Below are positions 1-7,451 of a DNA stretch of 64,000 bases, piece by piece. Below the pieces are notes generated by a model that made no database searches, was not told where the DNA came from, and saw nothing but the letters and a program-made list of their open reading frames with translations. A program made the position numbers and the translations under genes. The DNA is from G963662605 sp963662605 (lineage in GTDB: Bacteria; Bacteroidota; Ignavibacteria; Ignavibacteriales; Ignavibacteriaceae), in assembly GCA_963662605.1 (NCBI GenBank), contig OY759785.1, forward strand, positions 682,001 to 746,000, given 5' to 3'. Numbering within the stretch: position 1 is the first letter of the stretch; every line of letters begins with the position of its first letter.

Positions 1-67
1 GTAAAACTCTCGCAAAGGCCACGCCTGCCGGTGGGCACGGCGCGAAGACACCAAATATTATTATGTA

Positions 68-96
68 GAGCCGTCCCACTGGGACGGCTCTTTTTT
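68..96 (+). terminator. Rho-independent terminator
   Basis: Perfect 10-bp stem, GAGCCGTCCC (68-77) and GGGACGGCTC (81-90), with a 3-nt ACT loop, followed directly by six T. It would end a rightward transcript coming from before the window. The gene it serves is not visible, because the first 67 bases show no recognisable coding sequence. Confidence 0.85.
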
Positions 97-100
97 ATGT

Positions 101-891
101 GTGCTCTGTAATTTCAGTAGAAGTGTTCTCGATAGACGATCATCGAGCCCGCCTGCCGGGCGGGCAGGTAGCCCCGATTTATCGGGGCGTATCGAGATGC
201 AAACACCATTTGGAGTAATCGGTCATACAAAAATAGAGATTGTCATTCCGGGCTTGACCCGGAATCCATTCTTATTTTACATGACGAAGTGTTCTCGATA
301 CGCCCGCCTGACTTGTTTGTTGTTCTTGCTAATTAGGGGAATCGGCGGAATTTCCAGACAGTCGTTCATGAAAGTGCGGCCTACTCGAACACCCCGCCTA
401 TTATTGGCATGTCATTCCCGCGTAACTTGTCCCGACTTGTCGGGAGGCGGGAATCCATTTTTGATTTGAGACTTGGGTGCTTTCGAACCGCCTGCTGGTC
501 GGGCAGGGTTATCTCTGTATTATTCCTTCGGAATATTGTTATGGTTCTGTTGATGTTGAGACTCTGAAAACACACGGCCTTTTGTTCGAATCCCGAAGGG
601 ATTGAATAGAGACAACCGCCGGTGCAACCGGCGGACAGCGACACCACCAATACTTCATCACCAAAGCGGATGAACTTTCCAACAAGACTGTTCTCCGTCA
701 GGAGATACATGTTTGTAGAATAAGCAATCACCTCCAGATATCATTTCCCGGATGGGAATATATCATCCTGCTGCATTCTAAGGCAGACGGCTGCCAGCCG
801 TCTCTACCTGAAGATACCTCGAACATTCTAACCCACGCCATAAATGACGTGGTTATTAATAATATCCTTTGCGGTTGAGCTTTCTTTTCAA
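101..891. repeat. Repeat-packed non-coding stretch
   Basis: About 790 bases with no convincing gene. It is made of short palindromic units laid end to end: a CCCGCCTGCC/GGCGGGCAGG hairpin and a CCCCGAT/ATCGGGG hairpin (about 142-188), an ATTCCGGG/CCCGGAAT unit (about 241-270), a longer related unit ending in GGGAATCCATTTTTGAT (about 412-465), and ATCCCGAAGGGAT plus CCGCCGG/CCGGCGG hairpins (about 591-634). An ACGCCATAAATGACGT palindrome (about 833-850) recurs in the opposite orientation near 51450. Open frames here are translations of these repeats. The density suggests a landing area for non-autonomous repeats rather than a lost gene. Confidence 0.6.
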
Positions 892-1005
892 TTGCCTTTT
901 TGCAGCAAATACATTATTATTCTACCTTGTGATTATAACCTCTCTTACTATCCTTTATTACCGAGGGGACGAACGATGTGGCGGAGATTGTTTGGACGGT
1001 GAAAG
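892..1005 (+). promoter_or_regulatory. Shared 5' leader element, copy 1
   Basis: This stretch aligns without gaps to 2341-2455 until the last few bases, at a constant offset of 1449 nt. The first ~70 nt are only partly alike, with TTGCCTTTT, ATTCT, GTGA and CCTCTC kept at identical spacing. The core 962-1000 differs at one base in about 38. CCTCTC (939-944) can pair with GAGGGG (963-968), allowing one G-U pair, in both copies. It ends about 80 nt before the propeller gene start. A TTTG (899-902) and a TACCTTG (923-929), 20 nt apart, resemble a Bacteroidetes promoter. A shared promoter plus structured leader is the likeliest reading; a duplicated insertion target is the alternative. Confidence 0.55.
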
Positions 1006-1079
1006 AACAATGTATTGGATGTATACGTTTTAACTTTACTATTTTTCTAAACTTTCAATTAATTGGTAGTATTCAAAAA

Positions 1080-2288
1080 ATGAAAAATTGTAGATTATTA
1101 ATGCTCCTAATTATTTCGCTTTTTACATCTTCATTTCCGCAATGGCAAACGAATGGTCCTTCCAGTGGATTTGTAAGTTCTTTTGCAATTAGCGGTTCAA
1201 ATATTTTTGCCGGAACATGGCTCAACGGTGTGTTCCTTTCCACAAACAATGGGGCGAGTTGGGCAGCTGTTAATAGTGGTCTGACAATGCCTTATATTGC
1301 TGCTCTTACTATAAATGGCGCTAATATATTTGCCGGAACTTCTGGTGGTGGAGTCTACCTTTCCACAGACAATGGAACAAGTTGGACATCTGCTAGTAAC
1401 GGTCTGACAAATATGTATGTGCGAGCCCTTGCGGTCAGTGGAACGAATATATTTGTTGGAACTCAGAAGGGTATTTTCCGTTCCACTAACAACGGAACAA
1501 ATTGGATTGATGTCAGTACTGGTCTTACAAATACGTACGTTTATGCTCTTGCTGTAAATGGTACAAGTATTTTTGCGGGAACTAATGGCGATGGTATCTT
1601 TATTTCCACAAACAATGGAACAAATTGGATGGCGATTAATTCAGGCTTGACGATTAGTTCTTGTTTAGCTCTGATTGTTAACAAAACAAATATTTTTGCG
1701 GCGACTAGTTCGGGAATTTTTCGCTCTACAAACATGGGGGTAGATTGGATTGCCGCAAATACTGGAATAGGAGAAACAGACGTTTATGCTTTTGCTTCAA
1801 ATGATAAAAATATTTTTGCTGGGACTTGGGGCAGGGGTGTTTTTATCTCAGCGAACGATGGAGCAAATTGGGTCGCTGTTAATGATGGATTGCCATCTCT
1901 TTCCGTGTATGCTCTGACTATAAGTGGTTCCAATATATTCGCCGGGACTACAGGCGGTGGCGTTTTGATGCGCCCCCTATCTGAAATGATTGCCGAAATT
2001 AACGATGAAAAAACAAATAAAAAAGTGAGTTTTGCACTTGAACAGAACTACCCCAACCCTTTCAACCCAAATACGACCATAAGTTATTACGTTCCTGAAA
2101 GTAGTGATGTTATTCTAAGTATTTATGACCAACTGGGGCGGAAGATTACAGAATTATTCAACGGTGAAAGACCAGCAGGGCGGCATAGTATAAAATGGAA
2201 TGCCGGTAATACTAGTTCAGGCGTTTATCTCTATGAGTTAAAAACAGATAAGTACAAAGCAGTCAAGAAACTACTTTTAATGAAATAA
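1080..2288 (+). CDS. Secreted seven-bladed beta-propeller protein with T9SS sorting domain
   Basis: 402 residues from ATG 1080. This start is preferred to an in-frame ATG at 978 because it begins a clean signal peptide (MKNCRLLMLLIISLF...) and because 978 lies inside the conserved leader. Residues about 30-310 hold seven repeats of roughly 40 residues, each with a NIFAGT-like strand, and six carry an Asp-box (S-T-N-N-G-x-x-W). This predicts a BNR/sialidase-like seven-bladed propeller. The last ~85 residues (FALEQNYPNPFNPNT, then GVYLYEL and a Lys-rich end) are a classic type IX secretion type A sorting domain. The protein should be exported to the cell surface or outside; its ligand is unknown. 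Confidence 0.9.
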   Translation: MKNCRLLMLLIISLFTSSFPQWQTNGPSSGFVSSFAISGSNIFAGTWLNGVFLSTNNGASWAAVNSGLTMPYIAALTINGANIFAGTSGGGVYLSTDNGTSWTSASNGLTNMYVRALAVSGTNIFVGTQKGIFRSTNNGTNWIDVSTGLTNTYVYALAVNGTSIFAGTNGDGIFISTNNGTNWMAINSGLTISSCLALIVNKTNIFAATSSGIFRSTNMGVDWIAANTGIGETDVYAFASNDKNIFAGTWGRGVFISANDGANWVAVNDGLPSLSVYALTISGSNIFAGTTGGGVLMRPLSEMIAEINDEKTNKKVSFALEQNYPNPFNPNTTISYYVPESSDVILSIYDQLGRKITELFNGERPAGRHSIKWNAGNTSSGVYLYELKTDKYKAVKKLLLMK

Positions 2289-2340
2289 AAAGTGAATAAA
2301 AATAATCAATTTCTGTCGGCTTTTTGCGCATATAAAACAC

Positions 2341-2455
2341 TTGCCTTTTGAGCTTAATTCCAGTAATATTCTCATACGTGAAATTAGCCTCTCGCACTTA
2401 TCTTAAATATCGAGGGGACGAACGATGTGGCGGAGATTGTTTGAACGGTAGAAAG
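2341..2455 (+). promoter_or_regulatory. Shared 5' leader element, copy 2
   Basis: Second copy of the leader at 892-1005, lying between the propeller gene and the Ntn-hydrolase gene. The 2411-2449 core is almost identical to copy 1. The CCTCTC (2388-2393) and GAGGGG (2412-2417) pairing partners, ATTCT and GTGA keep the same spacing although the sequence between them has drifted. It ends about 90 nt before the ATG at 2546. In this copy the ends ATTAGC (2383-2388) and GCTAAT (2455-2460) are complementary, but that is not shared with copy 1. Confidence 0.55.
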
Positions 2456-2545
2456 CTAATTAAATAGTTTTTATTTAGAAAATAACATAGGTGCGGCTGC
2501 TATTAGTTATTAAAACATTATTATGTCAATATATAAGGAGGTTTT

Positions 2546-3253
2546 ATGTCGTTGGTCTTAACAGTTTATGTTCGTGAGGGTATAATAATGGCTGCTGATA
2601 GCCGTATTACTCTGGATCAAACCACACCATCAGGAACAAATTCGACAATTCATCTGGCTGTTGGTATGTCGGATACAAACAGGAAAATATTTGTTACAGA
2701 AAACAATATAGGAATTAACACATATGGTACGGCCGATATAAACAGAGTCCCCATAGCTGGGTTTATTGATTCATTTATTCGGGGACTTCCAGCAAGTGCT
2801 ACTGTAAAGCAAACAGCGGATGAATTACTTAATCATTTCTGCTCTTATAATCCGGTGCCACAAACAACATTTTATGTCGCTGGATATAACAAGACAACAC
2901 AAGAACAAGAGGTTTATTTAGTGGAGATTATGAATCATAATGTTGTAAAAATGAATCAACCGAACGATCAAGGTGTCGTTTATGGTGGAGAATATGATGT
3001 CGTGTCTAGGTTAATACAGCCTGTTTTTCTGAAGGACTCTCAAAACAACTATCAGCCATTACCAACCTTCCCAATTCCTTACAGTTTTTTTACCATACAA
3101 GATGCTGTAGATTTTAGTGTATATTTAATTAAAACGACAATAGATACTATGAGATTTCAAAGTCGACATAAAACGGTTGGCGGCTACATTGATGTATTAT
3201 TTATACATCCAACAGGGTTCGAATGGGTTGCAAAAAAAGTATTAAAGGTTTAA
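2546..3253 (+). CDS. Proteasome-like Ntn-hydrolase family protein
   Basis: 235 residues with a strong ribosome binding site (AAGGAGG, 2536-2542). The N-terminus (MSLVLTVYVREGIIMAADSR) matches the start of proteasome beta/HslV-type subunits. If Met is removed, Ser2 falls where the catalytic Thr1 of the proteasome lies. The Asp and Arg of AADSR and the Lys of NRKIF match the conserved D17, R19 and K33 positions, and GTAD resembles the usual G-rich strand. This is the Ntn-hydrolase fold seen in lone bacterial proteasome homologues. It is neither a typical HslV (no HslU nearby) nor obviously Anbu. A protease or amidohydrolase role is plausible; the substrate is unknown. It may be cotranscribed with the membrane protein 63 nt downstream. 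Confidence 0.7.
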   Translation: MSLVLTVYVREGIIMAADSRITLDQTTPSGTNSTIHLAVGMSDTNRKIFVTENNIGINTYGTADINRVPIAGFIDSFIRGLPASATVKQTADELLNHFCSYNPVPQTTFYVAGYNKTTQEQEVYLVEIMNHNVVKMNQPNDQGVVYGGEYDVVSRLIQPVFLKDSQNNYQPLPTFPIPYSFFTIQDAVDFSVYLIKTTIDTMRFQSRHKTVGGYIDVLFIHPTGFEWVAKKVLKV

Positions 3254-3316
3254 GTTTATTTACAAGCATTAACTTTTCCGTAGGGAAAATCTCAGAATCA
3301 ATAAAAAGGTAATCAC

Positions 3317-4147
3317 TTGGGTAAATTTGCAAAATTACACATAGTTCTTTTTTTGATTTTTTTAACTTCTGTGATTGTCGCAGGCACTACATCTACAAAT
3401 GGAAATTTGTCGATTCAAAAAGGAGCAACAATTTCCGACACCTCATCATTTTGTGATAATGTTGAAAAAAGAATTACGGCTGTTGAGGCAAAGATAGATA
3501 CTGTAACAAATCTAGTTAGAAATGAAAAAAAATCATACCTTGAACAAAATGTTTATCCTCTTTTGCCTTTAATTGGGACATTAATTGCGGCATTATTAGG
3601 ACTTCTCATCTCATATGTCTCTATTCGTGCAAATGTAATTTCAAAAGCAAGAATAGAATGGGTACAAGCTTTGCGCAATCTCATGTGCGAATATATTGCG
3701 CTGCTTAATGACTATCAAGATCGGGTTGATCACTTGCTCTCAGAAAAGAAAGCAGGGCGCCTGGTAATTTCTGAAACAATTACCATACAAGATGCATGGG
3801 CGCTTCCTCTTTTTAAGGCAAAATTGGATATTCAGACACTCAATAATAAGATTCGATTATTTTTAAATAATAATGATGAGTCGGCTCATATCGAACTCGT
3901 GAAACTTTCCGATCAACTGATCGAAAATTTAGTTGATTTAGATGATATTAAATCATCGGTACAGGATGTCGTCTTTATATTAATAAAAAATGAATTCTTA
4001 AATAAGAGTCGCGCTATCCTAAAAACAGAATGGGATAAGGCTAAAAGCGAGGCAAAAATACCACTCCCCAAAATCTCATTCTTGTGGGTATCCAATTTAA
4101 AGGTGTGGTTGAAAGAATATGCAAAGAAAAAGGGAGAGACCAAATAA
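3317..4147 (+). CDS. Membrane-anchored coiled-coil protein of unknown function
   Basis: 276 residues from a TTG start, with AAAAAGG a few bases upstream. Residues 7-23 form a signal peptide or first membrane helix, followed by a Ser/Thr-rich linker and a short helix (DNVEKRITAVEAKIDTVTNLV). A strong membrane segment spans about 80-105 (PLLPLIGTLIAALLGLLISY). The rest is a charged, helical soluble domain (about 170 residues). I do not recognise the family. It follows the Ntn hydrolase by 63 nt and is followed after 2 nt by the DUF1697 gene, so the three may form an operon. Base composition is AT-rich, as in the two genes before it. Confidence 0.65.
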   Translation: MGKFAKLHIVLFLIFLTSVIVAGTTSTNGNLSIQKGATISDTSSFCDNVEKRITAVEAKIDTVTNLVRNEKKSYLEQNVYPLLPLIGTLIAALLGLLISYVSIRANVISKARIEWVQALRNLMCEYIALLNDYQDRVDHLLSEKKAGRLVISETITIQDAWALPLFKAKLDIQTLNNKIRLFLNNNDESAHIELVKLSDQLIENLVDLDDIKSSVQDVVFILIKNEFLNKSRAILKTEWDKAKSEAKIPLPKISFLWVSNLKVWLKEYAKKKGETK

Positions 4148-4149
4148 CT

Positions 4150-4692
4150 ATGCCCATCTTCGCTTTTCTCCGGGCGATTAATGTCGGCGGGCATGTTGTA
4201 AAAATGGATGTCCTGCGCGACTTGTTTGTTGCGATGGGATTTTCGAATGTTGAGACGTTCATCGCGAGCGGGAATGTTATATTCGAGTCGAAGGAAAAAA
4301 ATCCCACTGTACTTGAAAAACAAATTGAAAAGAAATTGCATGAGGCATTGGGGTATGAGGTCGCGACGTTCATCCGCACTCCGGATGAGTTGCGTGCAAT
4401 GGCGAATTATCTTCCTTTCCCTAAACAACAAATCGAAAAAGCGGGAGCGTTCAATACGGCATTTCTCAAACAGCCGCTGGATTCCGCACAACTGAAAAAA
4501 CTGCAAGCGTTAAAAACCGATGTTGATGATTTCCATGTCAACGGCAGGGAGTTGTACTGGCTGTGTAAAGTGAAGCAGAGCGAGTCGAAGTTTTCCAACG
4601 CGGTACTGGAGCGGTCGCTCGGTATTAAGGCAACCTTCAGAGGTATGAACACCATGAACAAACTTGTGGCTAAATTCTGTAGGAAAGATTAA
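4150..4692 (+). CDS. DUF1697 family protein
   Basis: 180 residues starting at ATG 4150, two bases after the previous stop. This start gives the usual family N-terminus (MPIFAFLRAINVGGHVVKM), followed by the typical LRDLFVAMGFSNVETFIASGN stretch. An in-frame ATG at 4084 would only add an unrelated extension that lies inside the previous gene. DUF1697 proteins are small cytosolic proteins of unknown biochemical role, common in many bacteria. The stop codon TAA merges directly into a CGCAAAG-type repeat (TAACCGCAAAG). Confidence 0.88.
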   Translation: MPIFAFLRAINVGGHVVKMDVLRDLFVAMGFSNVETFIASGNVIFESKEKNPTVLEKQIEKKLHEALGYEVATFIRTPDELRAMANYLPFPKQQIEKAGAFNTAFLKQPLDSAQLKKLQALKTDVDDFHVNGRELYWLCKVKQSESKFSNAVLERSLGIKATFRGMNTMNKLVAKFCRKD

Positions 4693-4723
4693 CCGCAAAG
4701 CACGCGAAGAACGCAAAGTATTA
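4691..4723. repeat. CGCRAAG-trimer repeat, left arm of pair A
   Basis: Three units of CGC(A/G)AAG spaced by two bases and opening with ACC. It overlaps the stop of the DUF1697 gene. Its inverted partner lies at 5152-5186, and the GxxExxY gene sits between the two arms. Related inverted pairs without a gene inside occur at 13221-13345, 34482-34612, 41993-42129 and 47455-47628. Confidence 0.8.
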
Positions 4724-4751
4724 TTTGTAAAAACAAAAAAGGGGAAAGAAT

Positions 4752-5132
4752 ATGAGTGAGAATGAGATTTCGAGAATTATAGTTAATTGTGCATTAACTG
4801 TTCACAAAGAATTAGGTCCAGGGCTGTTGGAATCTGCATATGAATCGTGTCTGGTTCATGAACTTATAAAAGAAGGGTTATCCGTTGAAACGCAAAAGCC
4901 GCTGCCGTTGATTTATAAGGGTATCAAAATGGATTGTAGCTATCGGCTTGACGTCATTGTTGAAGATAAAGTTATTGTCGAAATCAAATCGGTAGATGAA
5001 TTATCCAATATTCACACTGCTCAATTACTGACTTATTTAAAACTATCCAACAAGCGCCTGGGACTCTTAATCAATTTCAATGTTTTATTAATAAAAAACG
5101 GCATCAAACGCATTGTTAAGAACCTAAGATAA
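4752..5132 (+). CDS. GxxExxY protein (PD-(D/E)XK nuclease-like), copy 1
   Basis: 126 residues, full length for the family. The name motif is visible as G-L-L-E-S-A-Y near residue 28, after VHKELGPG. The nuclease-like core follows: an Asp in YRLDVIVED, then E-I-K in VIVEIKSVDEL, the D...ExK arrangement of the PD-(D/E)XK superfamily. The role is unknown; nuclease activity is an inference from fold. The gene has its own AAAGAAT-type upstream sequence and lies alone between two inverted CGCRAAG repeats. A paralogue (48501-48878) has the same kind of setting. Confidence 0.85.
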   Translation: MSENEISRIIVNCALTVHKELGPGLLESAYESCLVHELIKEGLSVETQKPLPLIYKGIKMDCSYRLDVIVEDKVIVEIKSVDELSNIHTAQLLTYLKLSNKRLGLLINFNVLLIKNGIKRIVKNLR

Positions 5133-5151
5133 TGTTCTCTTTCCCCAAAAA

Positions 5152-5186
5152 AATCTTTGCGAACTTTGCGTTCTTCGCGGTAAGAT
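5152..5186. repeat. CGCRAAG-trimer repeat, right arm of pair A
   Basis: Inverted partner of 4691-4723. Read on the minus strand it starts ACCGCGAAG and continues with two CGCAAAG units before ATT. It lies 20 nt past the stop of the GxxExxY gene. The arms are alike but not identical, with the CGCRAAG units kept and the spacers changed. Confidence 0.8.
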
Positions 5187-5201
5187 ATTGCAGTTTAAAA
5201 C

Positions 5202-5232
5202 AAAAAACCCCATCCATACGGACGGGGTTTTT
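5202..5232 (-). terminator. Rho-independent terminator of rplU-rpmA
   Basis: Read on the minus strand, CCCCGTCC and GGATGGGG form an 8-bp stem (with one G-U pair) around a GTAT loop, ending in six T (5202-5207 as A). Forward positions are 5208-5227. It is less well paired on the plus strand but also has T after it, so it may partly stop the rightward GxxExxY transcript too. Confidence 0.8.
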
Positions 5233-5253
5233 ATTTCAAAGGGGGAGGGGGAA

Positions 5254-5511
5254 TCAGTTAATAGGATAAACGCTGACGTATTGACGATCAGTGCGTTTTC
5301 TCTCAAACTTAACAACACCGCTTGCTAAAGCAAACAAGGTATCGTCGCTGCCTCTTCCTACGTTTTCGCCCGGATGGTATTTTGTTCCGCGCTGACGAAC
5401 GAGGATATTTCCGGCTAATACTTGTTCACCGCCAAATTTCTTTACGCCAAGACGTTGAGCATTACTATCTCTACCGTTCCTTGTCGAACCTTGTCCTTTT
5501 TTATGTGCCAT
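5254..5511 (-). CDS. rpmA: 50S ribosomal protein bL27
   Basis: 85 residues, the normal length. It begins MAHKKGQGSTRNGRDSNAQR, the conserved bL27 N-terminus, continues with LGVKKFGGEQV and then AGNILVRQRGTKYHPG. bL27 is a large-subunit protein whose N-terminal tail reaches the peptidyl-transferase centre. There is no N-terminal extension of the kind that is cleaved in Firmicutes. It follows rplU by 14 nt, so the two are cotranscribed leftward, and a terminator follows. Confidence 0.98.
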   Translation of the reverse strand: MAHKKGQGSTRNGRDSNAQRLGVKKFGGEQVLAGNILVRQRGTKYHPGENVGRGSDDTLFALASGVVKFERKRTDRQYVSVYPIN

Positions 5512-5525
5512 GGTCTATTTCCTAT

Positions 5526-5834
5526 TTATACAATTTTGGTGACTTGTATTTGAGTCAACTGCTGACGGTGACCATTAGATTTCTGGTAACCGGTTCTGCG
5601 TTTTTTCTTAAATACAATTACTTTGTCGTCTTTAAGATGCTGAAGTACTTTTGCCTCAACTTTTTTACCCGCTACATAAGGGGTACCAATTGCAGTGCTG
5701 TCGTCGTTAGATACGAGCAATACTTCATCAAACGTAATTTCTGAATCAACATCAGCTTCGAGCTTCGGTACATAGTACTTGGTATTTTCAACAACTTTAA
5801 CTTGTTGCCCGGCTATATTGACAATCGCAAACAT
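5526..5834 (-). CDS. rplU: 50S ribosomal protein bL21
   Basis: 102 residues, full length. Family features are MFAIVNIAGQQVKV at the start, the middle region with VLLVSNDD, and the C-terminal KRRTGYQKSNGHRQQLTQIQVTKI. bL21 binds 23S rRNA in the large subunit. It is first in the leftward rplU-rpmA operon, with a Bacteroidetes-like promoter at 5865-5895 and an AAGAGG ribosome binding site just upstream. Confidence 0.98.
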   Translation of the reverse strand: MFAIVNIAGQQVKVVENTKYYVPKLEADVDSEITFDEVLLVSNDDSTAIGTPYVAGKKVEAKVLQHLKDDKVIVFKKKRRTGYQKSNGHRQQLTQIQVTKIV

Positions 5835-5864
5835 TAAGAACCTCTTATAATAAAATTAAGACAT

Positions 5865-5895
5865 TAAAATTACGGATTTATTTAAAATAAACCAA
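5865..5895 (-). promoter_or_regulatory. Putative promoter of rplU-rpmA
   Basis: On the minus strand a TTG (5893-5895) is followed, after exactly 20 nt, by TAATTTTA (5865-5872). This resembles the Bacteroidetes -33/-7 pattern (TTTG-N19-21-TAnnTTTG), with A in place of the last G. It ends 30 nt before the rplU start codon. Support is by consensus only. Confidence 0.45.
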
Positions 5896-6006
5896 CGCCA
5901 CCTTTAAGATTTTTTACACTTTTTTCTTTAAAACAGTTTAAAAACGCGGTTTTTCAGTCTGATTTGACGGAAACCCCCGTGTTTTTACCCTCTTTTACGC
6001 CGGAAA

Positions 6007-6972
6007 TCAGAATCCGATCCGTTCCATATCGGCAACAAGTGCTTTTACGGCATCAACCGAGTAGTCGAACATCTTCTGTTCAGCAGGGTCAAGTGAAAGC
6101 TCGATAATCTGTTCTGCGCCGTTAATACCGACGACAACCGGAACGCCGACATAGTATCCGTTGACATTATACTCGCCGTTCAGGTAAGCGCAAACAGGAA
6201 GTACGCGCTTCTGGTCGTGTAAAACTGCGGCCGCCATCTGAATCGCAGCTGCGGCAGGGGAATAAAACGCGGAACCGTTTTTCAATAATTTTACGACTTC
6301 ACCACCCGCATCTTTCGTGCGTTCAATCATCGCTTTCATAACTTCGGCAGCATGAGTCTTGTTGTTGTGCTTGCGTTCGAGCAATTCCATAACCGGAACA
6401 CCGTTAACGTTGGCATAACGAACGAGCGGTACCATGGTATCGCCATGTCCGCCAAGAACCATTGCGTTGACATCTTTAACGGAAACGCCGAGTTCCCACG
6501 CGATAAATGTCGCGAAGCGCGATGAGTCAAGCACTCCGGCCTGGCCGATAACGCGATTAAAGGGGAATTTGCTAACTTTTTGGAACAGAGTCACCATCGC
6601 GTCCAACGGATTGGAAATGATGATTACTACTGCATTCGGGGCATAACGTGCTACGTTTTCGGCAACGTTTTTCATGATTTTTGCGTTTGTAATCAGAAGA
6701 TCGTCACGGCTCATGCCGGGTTTACGCGGAATGCCCGCGGTAACAATGACGAGATCTGAGTCAGCTATATCTTTATAATCGTTAGTACCTTTTAATACAA
6801 CATCAAAGCCTTCAATTCGTGAGGCTTCTGCTAAATCTAATATTTTGCCCTGCGGCATACCATCTACAATATCAAAAAGAACGACATCGCCAAGATGCTT
6901 TTGAACGATGAGTTGTGCCAGAACACTTCCAATCTGTCCGCTGCCTATTAGTGCAATCTTATTCCTTTTCAT
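6007..6972 (-). CDS. mdh: Malate dehydrogenase (LDH-like type)
   Basis: 321 residues, typical for the LDH-like malate dehydrogenases of Chlorobi. The NAD-binding glycine motif GSGQIG is at 10-15 and Asp34 ends the second strand, which favours NAD. The malate-specific loop RKPGMSRDDL gives Arg83 and Arg89. Asn121, Asp149, Arg152 and catalytic His176 (GGHGD) complete the active site. It converts malate to oxaloacetate in the cytosol, in the TCA cycle. It stands alone on the minus strand, with about 170 nt before rplU and about 480 nt of repeat-bearing DNA upstream. Confidence 0.97.
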   Translation of the reverse strand: MKRNKIALIGSGQIGSVLAQLIVQKHLGDVVLFDIVDGMPQGKILDLAEASRIEGFDVVLKGTNDYKDIADSDLVIVTAGIPRKPGMSRDDLLITNAKIMKNVAENVARYAPNAVVIIISNPLDAMVTLFQKVSKFPFNRVIGQAGVLDSSRFATFIAWELGVSVKDVNAMVLGGHGDTMVPLVRYANVNGVPVMELLERKHNNKTHAAEVMKAMIERTKDAGGEVVKLLKNGSAFYSPAAAAIQMAAAVLHDQKRVLPVCAYLNGEYNVNGYYVGVPVVVGINGAEQIIELSLDPAEQKMFDYSVDAVKALVADMERIGF

Positions 6973-7451
6973 GGGTCACTTTCTATTCTATTCATCAAAA
7001 TATAAATATTTGAGGGCGCTAATATATTAAAAATTAAGCACTTACACAATTTCAGGCCAATTGCCTTAGCCCAAAAAATGACTATTTATGCAGAATTTCG
7101 CATAATATAGTACATTCCCAATACGATATTTAAACAAGAAAGAACGGGGATTTGTTCAAAACCACATAAGAGAATGATCCTCATACTTCCTAACCCATGG
7201 CCCCGCCCGAACGCCGCAAGGCGGGCAGGTTAAGCCATGGGTTAGGAATATAAAATTGTGGCAAACTCCTTTATAACAAATAAGGGCAGTTCCAAGGATT
7301 TTATAACAAAAGATAATCTGTGAAAATCCGCGTCATCTGTGTCATCCGTGTTCTATTCCCCGGATTTCTTTCTGTCTGGAAACCATTTTGCCTTTTTCTT
7401 ATGTTTGTATTGTGGTTTTGTTTTTACAGAATCGGAAGGAGATAGAAACAT
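6973..7451. repeat. mdh-clpB divergent intergenic region with two repeat types
   Basis: About 480 nt between divergently read mdh and clpB. A CCTAACCCATGG/CCATGGGTTAGG palindrome (arms 7187-7200 and 7235-7248) has its centre filled by a different unit (7201-7234, a CGCCCG...CGGGCAGG hairpin). At 7320-7357 lies a single copy of the ATCCGCGTCATCTGTG repeat. The remainder (6973-7186) is AT-rich, probably carrying the mdh promoter. clpB is preceded by GGAAGGAGAT. No gene is seen. Confidence 0.7.

Noticed and set aside
381..731. Open frame on the minus strand, about 116 codons
   Set aside because: It runs through several palindromic repeats and has no domain or ribosome binding site. It is repeat DNA.
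962..2449. Leader copies as integron attC sites with a cassette between
   Set aside because: They lack the RYYYAAC/GTTRRRY core sites and a full stem in both copies, and no integrase is present.
2383..2460. ATTAGC/GCTAAT ends of leader copy 2 as transposon termini
   Set aside because: Only 6 nt long and not present in copy 1.
4691..5186. CGCRAAG units as a CRISPR array
   Set aside because: Units are 8-9 nt apart with no unique spacers, arms are inverted, and no cas gene is near.
5322..5744. Long open frame on the plus strand opposite rpmA and rplU
   Set aside because: It is the antisense of two certain ribosomal protein genes.
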